From Nymphaea colorata (Eukaryota > Streptophyta > Magnoliopsida > Nymphaeales > Nymphaeaceae), in the NCBI RefSeq assembly GCF_008831285.2, contig NC_037468.1, positions 313,501-377,500 of the forward strand: a stretch of DNA of 64,000 bases. The letters run 5' to 3'. Made by a program: the position numbers and the translations under genes. The notes beneath the pieces are model-generated. The model was given only the letters and a program-made list of their open reading frames with translations. It was not told the origin of the DNA and ran no database searches. Shown piece by piece: positions 47,346 through 58,732 of this stretch. Within the stretch, counting starts at the first letter, position 1. Every line of letters starts with the position of its first letter.

Positions 47346-50300
47346 GAGGTTGGATCAATAGCAATAGTTCAGATAGCCACGAATGGGATTGATGCATAGG
47401 CTGCAAGGAAGGGAATGCGCAATTAGGACCAATAGGCTTCGACGAATGCCTTTCTTTCGAGAAGATGCTTTGAAGGAGAAGGCAAGCAACTGGCATAGTT
47501 CATGTACGAGGGATCCTATTAGAATGAAGCAGGAAAAGCAGAAAGCCCACCTACGAAAGAGGGTGCGCTAACTAGAAGGTATGAGTGAATACCCGGTGAG
47601 CCCTGAGGGATCAAAACCTTGGGCGAAGGTAGGAATATGGCATCTAATTAGTACGAATCCATTTTCAAAGGCTAGAAGGGAGAATAGGCGTAGATCTGAG
47701 TCAGCAATCCTCGCTAGGAAGACTAACATTAGCAGTCGTTAGGCCTCCCAATAGCTCACGTAAGGCCTCCAATGATGAAATCCCCCAAAAAGGCTATCTC
47801 CGACTTCCATTCTGTCTTTTTTTCCTCCAAAAGCATACTCTTTGAGGGAGCCCTCTCTGACTTCTGTATATCAAGAAGAGTTCTGTCTTTCTCGCTACGC
47901 CCCTTGAAAACAGACTTTTTGCGATTGACGGGTAGCAAAAAGCGCTAAAGGTCATACATGAGTATGCCTCGAAGATCAAGGAAGAATCATCTATTGTCAA
48001 TCCCCAGAAGAAAGAAGAGACCGCGCATCCGTGTCGTGTCATTCTTTGAAAGCCTCAATTCCGATTCCGGTCCCTCAAGCTCAAGCCTTGTGGAAGACTT
48101 TGCTTCTTTCTTTTGCAACACCATAAGCAGTATTCCCCCTATGAACCCCCGGATCTGCGAAGCGTTTCGGAGATTCCCCTTTCTTTCTCAATCAATCCTT
48201 GGCTCAGGTAGTCAGAAGCCTTGGCCGCCATAGCCACTTCGGACCCTCTACTCTAATGGTAGTGCGCATCTCAAACTATGAGGGGCCTTTGAAGCCCGCA
48301 CCACAAACTGCTACAGCATAAACATGGGCTGGTAGTATGGATTGTTCCGAACTGCAGAAAAGCTGATGTCTTCATATAATATAGGAAGAACCCCCCAATC
48401 TCCTAGCCGCTGCATGCAACCTCTGCGAAAATACTGATTTCACCGCTACTGTTTTCTGGAGACTCAACTTCTTTTTTTCGTAGCGCCTGATGCAGAGGGA
48501 CCGCTCTGCAAAGATTCCCCAATACCACTGTCATCAAAATCCTCCGTACGAAAGCCCTGCCCTCTCTAGGCTAGGCTCCTCTGTTGCATCAACTAGATCC
48601 ACTCCCACCGATCAACAATTCCTTTTTTGACTACTTCTTCGGCCAATCCTAATCTCAAATAAAGCCACTCGAACTCGAATGCCTCATTTCTGTCTCTTCT
48701 CTTGCCTTCTTCATTAGTGAAAGGGATCTTCGAGAAAGCTCTTTAGCCAATTCTGTAGAATTCGGGCATATGGCGATGTTCTTTCCAGCCAAACATGCCA
48801 AGTTTCTTTCTCATTTGAGATTGTTCTCGCCTGAGTACACTTCTTGCCGCAGAGCTTGCATTGGACATTGGATCAAATCTATCTCATTTTTTTGTGGCAA
48901 ACTGCCAACAAGGGTCTGTTGGTTTTCTACTCAGTGGATGAGTTGCTGTCTTGAATTGGTTGGGAAAGGGGCTGTTCCAAAAGAGATGTGTTGGTATCAG
49001 AGCCTTGATTCTGCCAGCCGTGGGTGTGGGAACCTTTAGGTACATGCCAACTCTTTGACAAAAGGCGCTTTCAAGAAATTGGTGCTCCAGTATGGACGGC
49101 TCAATTTGATTTTCATAGTGGGACTCAAAGAGCTTTTAGTTTGAGCTAAGCCTTCGATCTTCTTTGCTTCTCCTTCTCTGTATAGGATCGATCAGTCATA
49201 TCCGTTTTCCTATTCTATCTTTTCTTCTCGGCTGGTTCTCTAAACACATTTCCAAGGGTCCTTAGCATTCGTAGTTCTGATCTCATCCACTAGAGAGAGA
49301 GAGGTGAGTGTCAGAAGCATAAGAATCAGAGTCAGGGGTCCCAGGGGAGCATGGTTTGGCCATAGACGCGGGATTAGGATACCGCTATTTGACGAGTCCT
49401 CTTTCCCAGCTCTCAGTCCTGTTCCCATTCACGGAACACTTTCGATATCGGCTTGATTCTCCGATTGCAGCTTACTCTTTGAATGAGTTATTCAACATTC
49501 TCTCGACAGGTTTGAGAGCGCAGGGGTACGACGGGTTCGCCTCAGAAGGGCAAATGGATCAGGCGTTCAGGCGGCCTTCTCACCCTCGGCCTATCCGGCC
49601 TCGTGCGGATTCACACCCTTTCGTTTCTATCGAAGCCAGCCTGACAAAGCATTTGATCGTCGCGGTTTCACCGGTCAGGGTCTAGCACTAGACCTTCCAA
49701 TAGTTGGGCTGCACTTCACGTTGATGTTGGCTATGCGCCTTTTGCATCCGATGACTCAGTTCAAAGACCTAGTCAGATAAAGGAAGGAGGCGGATGGCCT
49801 CCCTCCTCCTAGTACCCTGACTCGGGCTTCGGTTGTCTGTCTTTGAGGCCGAAGAGGGCACCTGATGGGGCAGCGATACACATTCCCAGTGTCTCGATAG
49901 CTCATAGGCAGCTCGGACTGAGCCCTATTGAGCTGCGCAATCGCGCTTCTTTCGCCTGACTGACCGCGTATCTCAACGAAGAGATTGAAGAAGTCAAGTG
50001 GTTTGGTTGTTGTGCGCGCCGGAGGCCTACGGGGTAGCCGAGTTGCTGACGAGGGGTGCTGTACGCTAACGGTAATGACCTCCCAGGAAGGGGAGCCGCA
50101 TCAAAAGATACCCTAAACAGACTGTATTAGAGCAGCAGTCGGACTCGTTGCAAGAAAAGGTAGTTGAATGTGTTAGGCGGAGAGAATATAGCACGTAGAA
50201 GCTTATAGAGTCGGTAGTTCGACGGCTTCATGCTTGCCAGAGAGAGTTCTATAGCCCTTTTGATAAAGACATGACCATAGGATTTCATAGATCCTCTGAA

Positions 50301-51739
50301 AGACCCAGCTTCAATACCCAGATTGAGTCTTCATGTCAGGATTTCGCGCTGAGGAGGCCTTCGCTCCGTTGGGACGAGCTGGTCGAGATGTGGTGTCCAG
50401 TCACTCACATCGGTGAGGGCTGCGCTATGCCACCCCCTTTGAGTACTGCTTTAGCAAAGCTAACAGTAGGTCAGAAAGGTCTGGGACCATCCTTCCTTTC
50501 ATAGGCTGGAGCAAACCTTGCGTTTACATAGCTATGCCCTTGAGTTGCATGTTCAACCTAGGCAAGACCCTACTTGCTGGTTGATCCATCATCCAATCCA
50601 CAACAAATCGGATGAAAGCCTGAGACTTCTCACCTACTCAAACGAGATTGAAAACTACCATTCCGTCGAATCGGAAAAGGTTGAGAAAAGCGCAGAAGGT
50701 CAGTTCGGTGGTCAGATCTGAAGGGGTCGGGTCACTTCGGAGGGTGGGGAAGGAAGAGCTGGTGTGGCGCGCAAAAGAAAAAGCTGAGGCAGTACCGCGC
50801 GGGTAGTGGGTGGGAAAAGCTCAGTATGGGGGACGAGGACGACGAAACCCTCACTTTGGGATCGGGTAGGGCGTCATCTTTCATATCAACGATAGACTTT
50901 GCCTCAAGATAGATGTATCCCGTCTCCATCCTTGCCATCTATGGAAAAAGAGAGAATAGAGAAGTCCACATAGGAAGACCTTTTGCCCAAGAAAAAGAGG
51001 AGAGGCGGAGGGCATACTCGAGATCAGTGACTATGGACCAGAAGCCAATCACTCACGTTATTAGTTGCCGAAGCGGAAGGCTCTTCCAGAGTGGTTTCCG
51101 AACGAGAGCGGGTTGTTGGCTAACGAACATCTGACTGGAGTGACAAAGTTCATCTTCGACAGAGGATAGCGAAGGAGAGGCTGTTGGGGTTTGGGAGTCA
51201 TCTGCTCTTGCTGCCTCTGACTCCACTACTGCAGTATCTGACACAGGATCTTCATGCTTCAACTACAGAAAAAGAAGACAAAGAAAGGTCTACTTCATCA
51301 CCAGAATCGACTGCTCCATCTACGGATGCTTCTGAGCTGATGCCCGCGCCTCCGCAACCGGATACGTGAATGGAACGGGTTGGTCATCATCACTCGTAGA
51401 TGGGACTGGCACGGGAGTAGTGGGACCTAGGGCTGGATCTCTATCACGAACTCGAGCTCCCCTATTCAAGCTCCCGAAAGACAGAATCGGGACCCCGATC
51501 ACTCATCTGTACGTAGAACTGTTTGTTGTCAATCGAAAGTAGCAGATCAAGGCTGCTTGCTATTGACGATGTACCTACCGATCCGTCTCACCACTCTCCC
51601 TGCTTCCGAGGGTGAGGATCCTGGTCGAGACCTTGGCGGTTCCTCCCCTCCCAGACTCGCTCTGGCTTTCCCCTACCATCCAATCTGAGTTCGCATTCTT
51701 CGGATCGGTTTCGCTGTATACGCCCATCAGACTGCGTCG
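47346..51739. other. Long spacer with unrecognised ORFs
   Basis: About 4.4 kb with no known mitochondrial gene. Modest open frames (48770-49039, 49356-49685, 50271-50504) show no recognised domain. At about 48984-48998 the word TTGGTATCAGAGCC matches the initiator-tRNA-Met primer-binding site used by many plant LTR retrotransposons, hinting that part is decayed nuclear retroelement DNA. The LTR ends, gag and pol could not be confirmed. Confidence 0.5.
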
Positions 51740-52285
51740 TTCACCTATCACCCACTCTCTGGGAAAGAACATGCCTGTGTTGACATCTTTCCGCACTTCG
51801 GGAGATGTGAGCTTCTGTAAGATGGCATTTGCTTTCCTCCATCCGGAAGACCACAAGCTCCACCAGCTGCCTTTCTCTGACGCAGGTCTCCGGTTGAGCA
51901 CGTGGAATCCACTCACCATCTTTTTCCATTCGTGAAAGAGACCTGAAAACTGTTCGGTCATTTTCGCTCGGTCCTCTCGTAGCCTTGTAGCATTGGAAGA
52001 GGCAGCGTCTTCTTTCATCCGCATCCCTGTGACACACCGGGCACAAATGGTCGGCCCGACCACTCCTTTGGATGGAAATCGCCAGTAGCAGGTTTCCCAT
52101 GTCAAAACCAGGAATGTCTTTGAAAAACAAAGGGTTGTCCAGATTTCCTGGAACCGGATTGATCCTGTCCCCGCTTTGATCGTTGACCACCAGTGGAAAC
52201 CTTTCTTGAGAAAGGGGTGAGTTCCTCGTGAGCCGCCCAGACTGACTCCTGTTTTCCAAAAGCTCTCTTCCTCAAGCCATTCCAC
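51740..52285 (-). pseudogene. Probable nuclear LINE fragment (C-terminal zinc-binding RT tail), frameshifted
   Basis: On the minus strand, one frame reads IW..L, KTFLVLTWETCYWRFPSKGV and later WWSLWSSGWRKANAI. A second frame supplies HLCPVCHRDADE..RCLFQCYKAT at about 51985-52050. Together these resemble the zinc-binding tail that follows reverse transcriptase in plant non-LTR retrotransposons: aromatic WETCHGRLPTKG-like helix, CPxCH, then C, then an LWSxWxxRN-like motif. Because it needs two frames, it is degenerate. It would be DNA imported from the nucleus. Identification is from motif recall only. Confidence 0.45.
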
Positions 52286-52289
52286 TCAA

Positions 52290-52873
52290 CTAGAAAGAGT
52301 GCTATCTCGCCTATACGGTGAGGAAGGCATGGAATTTCGATCTAGTCTTTCTATGGTTTCTACTAGTGAATAGAAAGAAGTGCGTGGTCAGAAGTCTGAC
52401 TGAGAGTGGAGTCTAGAGAAAGAAACGTTGAGCCGTTCCGTCTAATGAGTGAGGATTTCGTAGTTCTCATCCACTCATGGTAGATTGCCTATAGAGGGTG
52501 AGGAAGCGATCACTCCACCGGTCCGGTGTCTAATTTCACAGACTCCATTCGAGTCTTTTTGTTTTCGACTGCAGCCCACTATCGATCAAGTCTTCGGCAG
52601 GCTCCTCCGAGCAATTCCCGTACCGATGGTTGTGTTCGGGTTGTATCGTATTTTCATTTCTGTTCTTCCTCTTCTCGTCTCGCCGGGCCGCATCGGCACG
52701 CGGGAAGCAGGTGCTGTATGGTACTCGAAACCATGGTTGTCCGTAGGCCCCCTGAGGGGATTTGTTCGCAGGTGTCAGCCACTAGGGGGGCGAACGAATG
52801 GTCAGGTAAGCTCTCTAGAAACATCAACAAAAAACAGGAGTTGCTTAGCTAGCACTGTCTCGCTACCTTCGCC
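52290..52873. other. Spacer before the tRNA cluster
   Basis: About 580 bp with two overlapping open frames (52485-52880 and 52526-52852, plus) that match nothing I recognise and run antisense into trnF. Confidence 0.45.
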
Positions 52874-52947
52874 CGCTTAGAAGTGGATTCGAACCACTGA
52901 CACAAGGATTTTCAGTCCTTTGCTCTAACCAGCTGAGCTACCTGAAC
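52874..52947 (-). tRNA. trnF-GAA: tRNA-Phe (GAA), native mitochondrial
   Basis: A 74-nt tRNA starting GTTCAGGTAGCTCAGCTGG. The anticodon loop is CTGAAAA between AAGGA and TCCTT. The T-arm AGTGG-TTCGAAT-CCACT is perfect. The acceptor is GTTCAGG paired with TCTAAGC, leaving a C4-A69 mismatch. That mismatch is the known one in plant mitochondrial tRNA-Phe that C-to-U editing converts to U4-A69 before processing. CCA is not encoded. Confidence 0.96.
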
Positions 52948-53247
52948 CACTTTCCTAAAGACAGATTCATCGAAGAGCGCCTGACCTTATAGTGGTGTTG
53001 GATAGCCGGGAGGAGTAAAGAACCGAGAGCCGTCCAGTCCCTGGCCGGAGGGAGCTTGCTTATAGAAAGAAGTGCGGCCGGCCCTCGTTCGGTCAGGTGT
53101 TCTTCGCTATAGTATAGACGCCACCAAGGCCGCTCCGTCTCACTAAGTGAAGTGGTGCTATTCCGTCCTGTGCCCGTTGAGCGAAGGGGGCTCAACCAAG
53201 AGGTTCTTTCTCTCACGTTCATTCGCCCGCCCGTTCCACTTCCGTGC

Positions 53248-53330
53248 CGGAGGAAATTGGATTCGAACCCATCCTTCTTGTATTTCGATTTAGCAAACCA
53301 ATGCCTTCAGCCACTCAGCCATACCGGAAA
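53248..53330 (-). pseudogene. trnS-GCU: Degenerate tRNA-Ser (GCT)
   Basis: Clear tRNA-Ser(GCU) similarity: TATGGCTGAGTGGCTGAAGG D-arm, and a TTTGCTAAATCG anticodon segment. However, the 5' acceptor strand (about TCCGGTA) does not pair with the 3' strand TTCCTCC, the T-stem has a mismatch (ATGGG against CCAAT), and the long variable arm expected of tRNA-Ser is only about 12 nt and cannot form a stem. It is probably non-functional unless rescued by editing, which cannot restore the missing arm. Confidence 0.75.
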
Positions 53331-53529
53331 CCAAGTGGATCGGAATGGGATGTGCCGGGTAGCCCGAAGGGCTATCTGATCCGATCCAAAGCGTCCGGCG
53401 AATAGCAAGCGAGAGATTGGAACCGGAGAGCTGTGGTGACTCGAGAGTAGGCAACGCGTTTCGCTTTCTGTTCAAGCTCCACTCGCTGCCTACTCGTCAG
53501 TAACCCCGGAACGACGAAGCGGATGGAGG

Positions 53530-53601
53530 AGCGGAAGGAGGGACTTGAACCCTCAACCTCAGCCTTGGCAAGGCTATGCTCTACCATTAAGCTATTTCCG
53601 C
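53530..53601 (-). tRNA. trnG-GCC: tRNA-Gly (GCC), native mitochondrial
   Basis: A 72-nt tRNA starting GCGGAAATAGCTTAATGG. The anticodon arm is GCCTT-GCC-AAGGC-like with anticodon GCC. The T-arm GAGGG-TTCAAGT-CCCTC is perfect. The acceptor GCGGAAA pairs with CTTCCGC at six of seven positions, as is usual for this tRNA. It decodes GGY codons. It lies on the same strand as trnF and the trnS remnant, consistent with a processed tRNA cluster. Confidence 0.95.
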
Positions 53602-53693
53602 CTAGCTCGTGCTGCAAACTCGCTCGCTTCGTCAAGCTCTTTACGAAAAGTGTCGTCTACACTATACGCTCGTTGTTTCAGTTGACTCCGCGA

Positions 53694-53929
53694 TCAAACG
53701 AGCAAAGCACTCGCAACTTTGAATTGAATGGCATTAGTGCCTACCATCAGCTTTGAATGCTTCGCTTTGGCTTTCAAAGCACTCCTTTCAATCTGATCTT
53801 GAAGGTCATGTCACGTCAGAACAAAGCCTTCTTTTTCATCTCAAAAATGAGTGAACTCGCAACTTTCAATGGCGTCAGGGCAAAGCACACTCGCAAAGCG
53901 TAGGGCTGATTCAGACTCACTCTGATAGA
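53694..53929. repeat. Boundary modules left of R8
   Basis: Three CTCGCAA words (near 53709, 53855 and 53891), GGTCATGTCACGTCAG, and finally GGCTGATTCAGACTCACTCTG, which also marks the left edge of R2 (about 6920). Confidence 0.78.
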
Positions 53930-56900
53930 CTATCAGACAAGAAGGGAACTCATATTGATGGACAATTGTCATTGATCTTCATTCTTTTCACTAATGGCAT
54001 ACAATTTGTTGTATGGAAAATGGCATACAATTGCCATTGGGAGCACTAATGGCATTGTTTTGGTATGGTGAGTACTCATGTTGGTATAGTGAGTACTAAT
54101 GGCATTTGTTTGTACAGTGAGTACTAATGGCATACAATTGCAATGAGTCTTCATCTTTCAAGAAGAATCAGTCCTGACCTTTCAAGACAGTCTTAACCTT
54201 TCCATTTTTGGTCAGGTGAGTACTAATGGCATACAATTGCAATTGGTCCTGTCCTTCCATCAAAAGTCCTGACCTTTCAAGACAGTCTTGACCTTTTTGG
54301 TCAGGTTAGTCCTGACTGTGAAAGACAGTCTTGACCTTTTTGATAAGGTCAGTCCTGACTGTGAAATACAGTCTTGACCAGAAGAATCAGTCCTGATCAG
54401 ATAGTCTTGATCTTTTTGGTAAGGTTAGTCCTGACTGTGAAAGACAGTCTTGACCTTTTTGATAAGGTGAGTACTGATGACATACAAATGAGTCTTGACC
54501 TTTCAAGACAGTCCTGACCTTTCAAGAAGAATGAGTCCTGACCTTTCAAGACAGTCTTGACCTTTTTGGTAAGGTAAGTACTGATTTCAAGACAGTCTTG
54601 ACCTTTCCAGAAGAATCAGTCCTGACCTTTCAAGACAGTCTTGATCTTTTTGGTAAGGTCAGTCCTGACTGTGAAAGACAGTCTTGACCAGAAGAATCAG
54701 TCCTGATCAGATAGTCTTGATCTTTTTGGTCAGGTTAGTCCTGACTTTGAAAGACAGTCTTGACCTTTTTGATAAGGTGAGTACTGATGACATACAAATG
54801 AGTCTTGACCGACTCACCTGTTTTGGTATGGTGAGTACTCATTGTTGATGGAAAATGGCATTTGTTTGTCAAGTGAGTACTAATGGCATTTTGTTGTCAA
54901 GTGAGTACTAATGGCATTTTGTTGTCAAGTGAGTACTAATGGCATTTGTTTGTCAAGTGAGTACTAATGGCATACAATTGTCATGAGTCCTGACCTTTCA
55001 AAAGGGTCCTGTCCTTTTAAGAAGAAGAAGTTCTGATCTTTCAAGACAGTCTTGATCTTTTTGGTCAGGTTAGTCCTGACTGTGAAAGACAGTCTTGACC
55101 TTTTTGATAAGGTGAGTTCTGACTTTTCCTCAATCATTCTCATTAGTCCTGACCTTTCAGAGTCCTGACCTTTCAAAAGGGTCCTGTCCTTCCATAATCA
55201 TTCCTCAATCATTCTCATTAGTCCTGACCTTTCCAGAGAGTCCTGACCTTTTCCTTTCCATTTGTGTGAACACTAATGGCATTGGTTGATGGTCAGCACT
55301 CATTTTGATGGAAAATGGCATCTAATTGCAATTGATCCTTTCCTTTATCAAGAATTGCAACCTTTCCTTTCTTCCTTTCCATTCAGAAGCACTTTGAACG
55401 ATTTGTCTGACCTTATGGAAAGGTTATGGAAAAGAAAGGCAATTATGGAAAGGTCAGGATTCTCTGGAAAGGTCAGGACTCTCTGGAAAGGTCAGGACTA
55501 ATGAGAATGATTGAGGAAAAGTCAGAACTCACCTTACCATACAAGACTCATTTGTATGTCATCAGTACTCACCTTATCAAAAAGGTCAAGACTGTCTTTC
55601 AAAGTCAGGACTAACCTTACCAAAAAGATCAAGACTATCTGATCAGGACTGATTCTTCTGGTCAAGACTGTCTTTCACAGTCAGGACTGACCTTACCAAA
55701 AAGGTCAAGACTGTCTTGAAAGGTCAGGACTGATTCTTCTTGAAAGGTCAGGACTCATTATGGAAAAGTCAGGAAGGTGAGGACTCTTTTGAAAGGTCAG
55801 GACTCATTCTTCTTGAAAGGTCAGGACTCATTGCAATTGTATGCCATTAGTACTCACTTGACAACAAATTGTATGTCTCTCACTTGACAAACAAATGCCA
55901 TTAGTACTCACTTGACAAACAAATGTCATTAGTACTCACTGTACAAACAAATGTCATTAGTACTCACCATACCAAAACAGGTCAGGACTCTCTGGAAAGG
56001 TCAGGACTAATGAGAATGATTGAGGAATGATTATGGAAGGACAGGACCCTTTTGAAAGGTCAGGACTCTGAAAGGTCAGGACTAATGAGAATGATTGAGG
56101 AAAAGTCAGAACTCACCTTATCAAAAAGGTCAAGACTGTCTTTCACAGTCAGGACTAACCTGACCAAAAAGATCAAGACTGTCTTGAAAGATCAGAACTT
56201 CTTCTTCTTAAAAGGACAGGACCCTTTTGAAAGGTCAGGACTCATGACAATTGTATGCCATTAGTACTCACTTGACAAACAAATGCCATTAGTACTCACT
56301 TGACAACAAAATGCCATTAGTACTCACTTGACAACAAAATGCCATTAGTACTCACTTGACAAACAAATGCCATTTTCCATCAACAATGAGTACTCACCAT
56401 ACCAAAACAGGTGAGTCGGTCAGGACTCATTCTTCTTGAAAGGTCAGGACTCTGAAAGGTCAGGACTAATGAGAATGATTGAGGAAAAGTCAGAACTCAC
56501 CTTATCAAAAAGGTCAAGACTGTCTTTCAAAGTCAGGACTAACCTGACCAAAAAGATCAAGACTGTCTTGAAAGATCAGAACTTCTTCTTCTTAAAAGGA
56601 CAGGACCCTTTTGAAAGGTCAGGACTCATGACAATTGTATGCCATTAGTACTCACTTGACAAACAAATGCCATTAGTACTCACTTGACAACAAAATGCCA
56701 TTAGTACTCACTTGACAACAAATTGTATGTCTCTCACTTGACAAACAAATGCCATTAGTACTTTCCATATGCCATTAGTACTCACTGTACAAACACAATG
56801 CCATTAGTACTCACTGTACAAACAAATGTCATTAGTGTTGACCATACAACAAATTGTATGCCTTCCATAATTGCACAATTATGGAAGGACTCTCTGGAAA

Positions 56901-56971
56901 GGTCAGGACTAATGACATACAATTCTCATTAGTCCTGACCTTTCCATCATTTCCTTTCCATCAATCCGTCA
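53930..56971. repeat. Repeat array R8
   Basis: Bases 53990-55265 are in the AGTCCTGACC orientation and 55420-56930 in the opposite one (tail to tail relative to R3). Unit A cores: 54964-55176 (minus), 56052-56264 and 56436-56648 (plus). Bases 54140-55262 form a near-identical direct copy of 25575-26738 in nad2 intron 4. The right end is the reverse complement of the R3 left boundary. Confidence 0.93.
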
Positions 56972-57040
56972 AACCTTGATCCCTTCTTTCAGAAAGCACT
57001 CGCAAAGCGTAGGGCTTTGCTCGTGACGTGACGTTCCCTG
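56972..57040 (-). repeat. Boundary module at the right end of R8
   Basis: TTGATCCCTTCTTTCAGAAAG, CACTCGCAAAGCGTAGGG and GCTCGTGACGTGACG, matching R2 right and the reverse complement of R3 left. Confidence 0.85.
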
Positions 57041-58732
57041 ACGCAATGAAAAGCGATCCTTTCTGAAAACAAAAGGTGTTGGTGCGAAGGACGGAGTCTT
57101 GGTCCCGAGTCGAGCTGGGGCGTAATTTCATTCTCCTCACGGGAGTGAGTGCACCACAAGACCTGAAAAGTTGCTCCCTCGCCTCGCATTACGGCATCTG
57201 TCTTTGTTTTTTCCTAAGACGGCTCCTCTTTCTTCTTTCTTTCTTTTCTACGATAATCCAAGCAGCAGCTCCACAAGTCTGCTCGGAACCGGTCGATTCC
57301 TGAGCCATTCGTTCTCCCGTCCACCTCTCTTCTGAGGTTGGTTGGCGTTTGCCAGCCACTTTCGTAACCTACAGTGAATGACCGAAGATTTTGACCATGA
57401 TCTATGGATTGTACACCTTTGTGTCTGGCTATGTATATGGATGTGCATCAAGAAGGGACATCTCTCGACCTAAAGCACTCGCTTGACGCTACGAGCAAAG
57501 CCCACTGACGAGCAAAGCCTTCCTGCGAGGCCACCATTAGTAGGGCAGCCGCGAAGCGAGTGCTTGAGGGTGGATGCGTGGACAAAAAGATGATATGCTC
57601 GCCTACGGAACTCCGATAATTGGGCTATCCCTCCAACCCCTACTTACCCATACTTCCTACTCGTTATGCCTATGGTTCTAAACGAAAGATTTTCTAAGGG
57701 TTCCCCGCTAAGCTCAGATATGCTGCCTCGGTCCGAAATGATACGACCAGAGCGACGGAGATTGATCTCACACCCACCCGTGCACAAAGAAGATCTCCGA
57801 TCAAGAAGGCCCCTACTCTCGATTCATTGGATTCACTTCCTTCCCGCTATTATCTGCCCCTTGCCAACCTGAGTTCAGTGGAATTTTCATCGTATGGAAC
57901 CGATAGTGCTTCCAAGGGCCCCTTCCGACCGATCTTTTTTTTGTATCAAAGAAAACCCATTCATTGAGTGAGCTGGCCGGGAGAAGGAGTACATGCAAGG
58001 GAGTATGGCCGGCAAAGTGCAGTTTTTTTTAGAAGCGGTGGGAAAAGAGCTTTCATTAAGAGATTACGTGAAAGGGGTCCTCGGATAAGCGTACTCCAAC
58101 CCTGTTATTCGAGCTCCGGTAGGCCGCCCAATCCGCTTCTCATTTATCAGAAACGTTGAAGGGTGGCCGTTGGAAAATTCGAGGTGCAGGATCAGAACTC
58201 TCACTATGGGAAGAGGTAGTTAGCGCCGTCCCTTTCATTTCTTTCTCCAATCCAAATGGGAAGCCGGCCGCTTTTGAGATCTGGCTATCAAGTCAATGTC
58301 CCATTTCTGAATGAAACAAACATCAGGCCGTCACATTTCTTTCTCAATGAAAGATTGCCTGTCCCGATTTATCCATTTGTCAATTGATAAGGTTGACATA
58401 AACAAACTCCATATTCAGGTCCGAGCAATCGTATTCAACCCTATTTCCCGTCTCCGGTTCGCCGCTGCCCGGCTCAACGCACCTGAGATTCTGGCCGGCT
58501 TTCCCCATTCATCGTTAGTACGGGCGAGATGGGAACGGGGAAGTGAAAAAAGCAAATGAGACGCCGGGAGCATGAGAGGTGCAGGGCTCCCCGCTACTAG
58601 AGACATGGTTGAGTTCGTCCCTTCACTGATTCCGACCGATTCCACCCACCGGTTTCTTTCGCTATCGCGACTGCCTCCCTTTCCGGGCATTGGCACTGGC
58701 GAAAGAAGAAGCAAAACCTCTTTGACTCAAAA
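57041..58732. other. Spacer between R8 and R9
   Basis: About 1.7 kb with no recognised gene. Another pair of boundary-like words (AAAGCACTCGCTTGACGC, ACGAGCAAAGCC) lies at 57470-57525. Open frames (57666-57872, 57968-58159, 58311-58559) have no identifiable family. Confidence 0.5.

Noticed and set aside
47346-51739. Ribosomal RNA or ribosomal protein genes in the long spacer
   Set aside because: No rRNA core words or ribosomal protein motifs were found on either strand.
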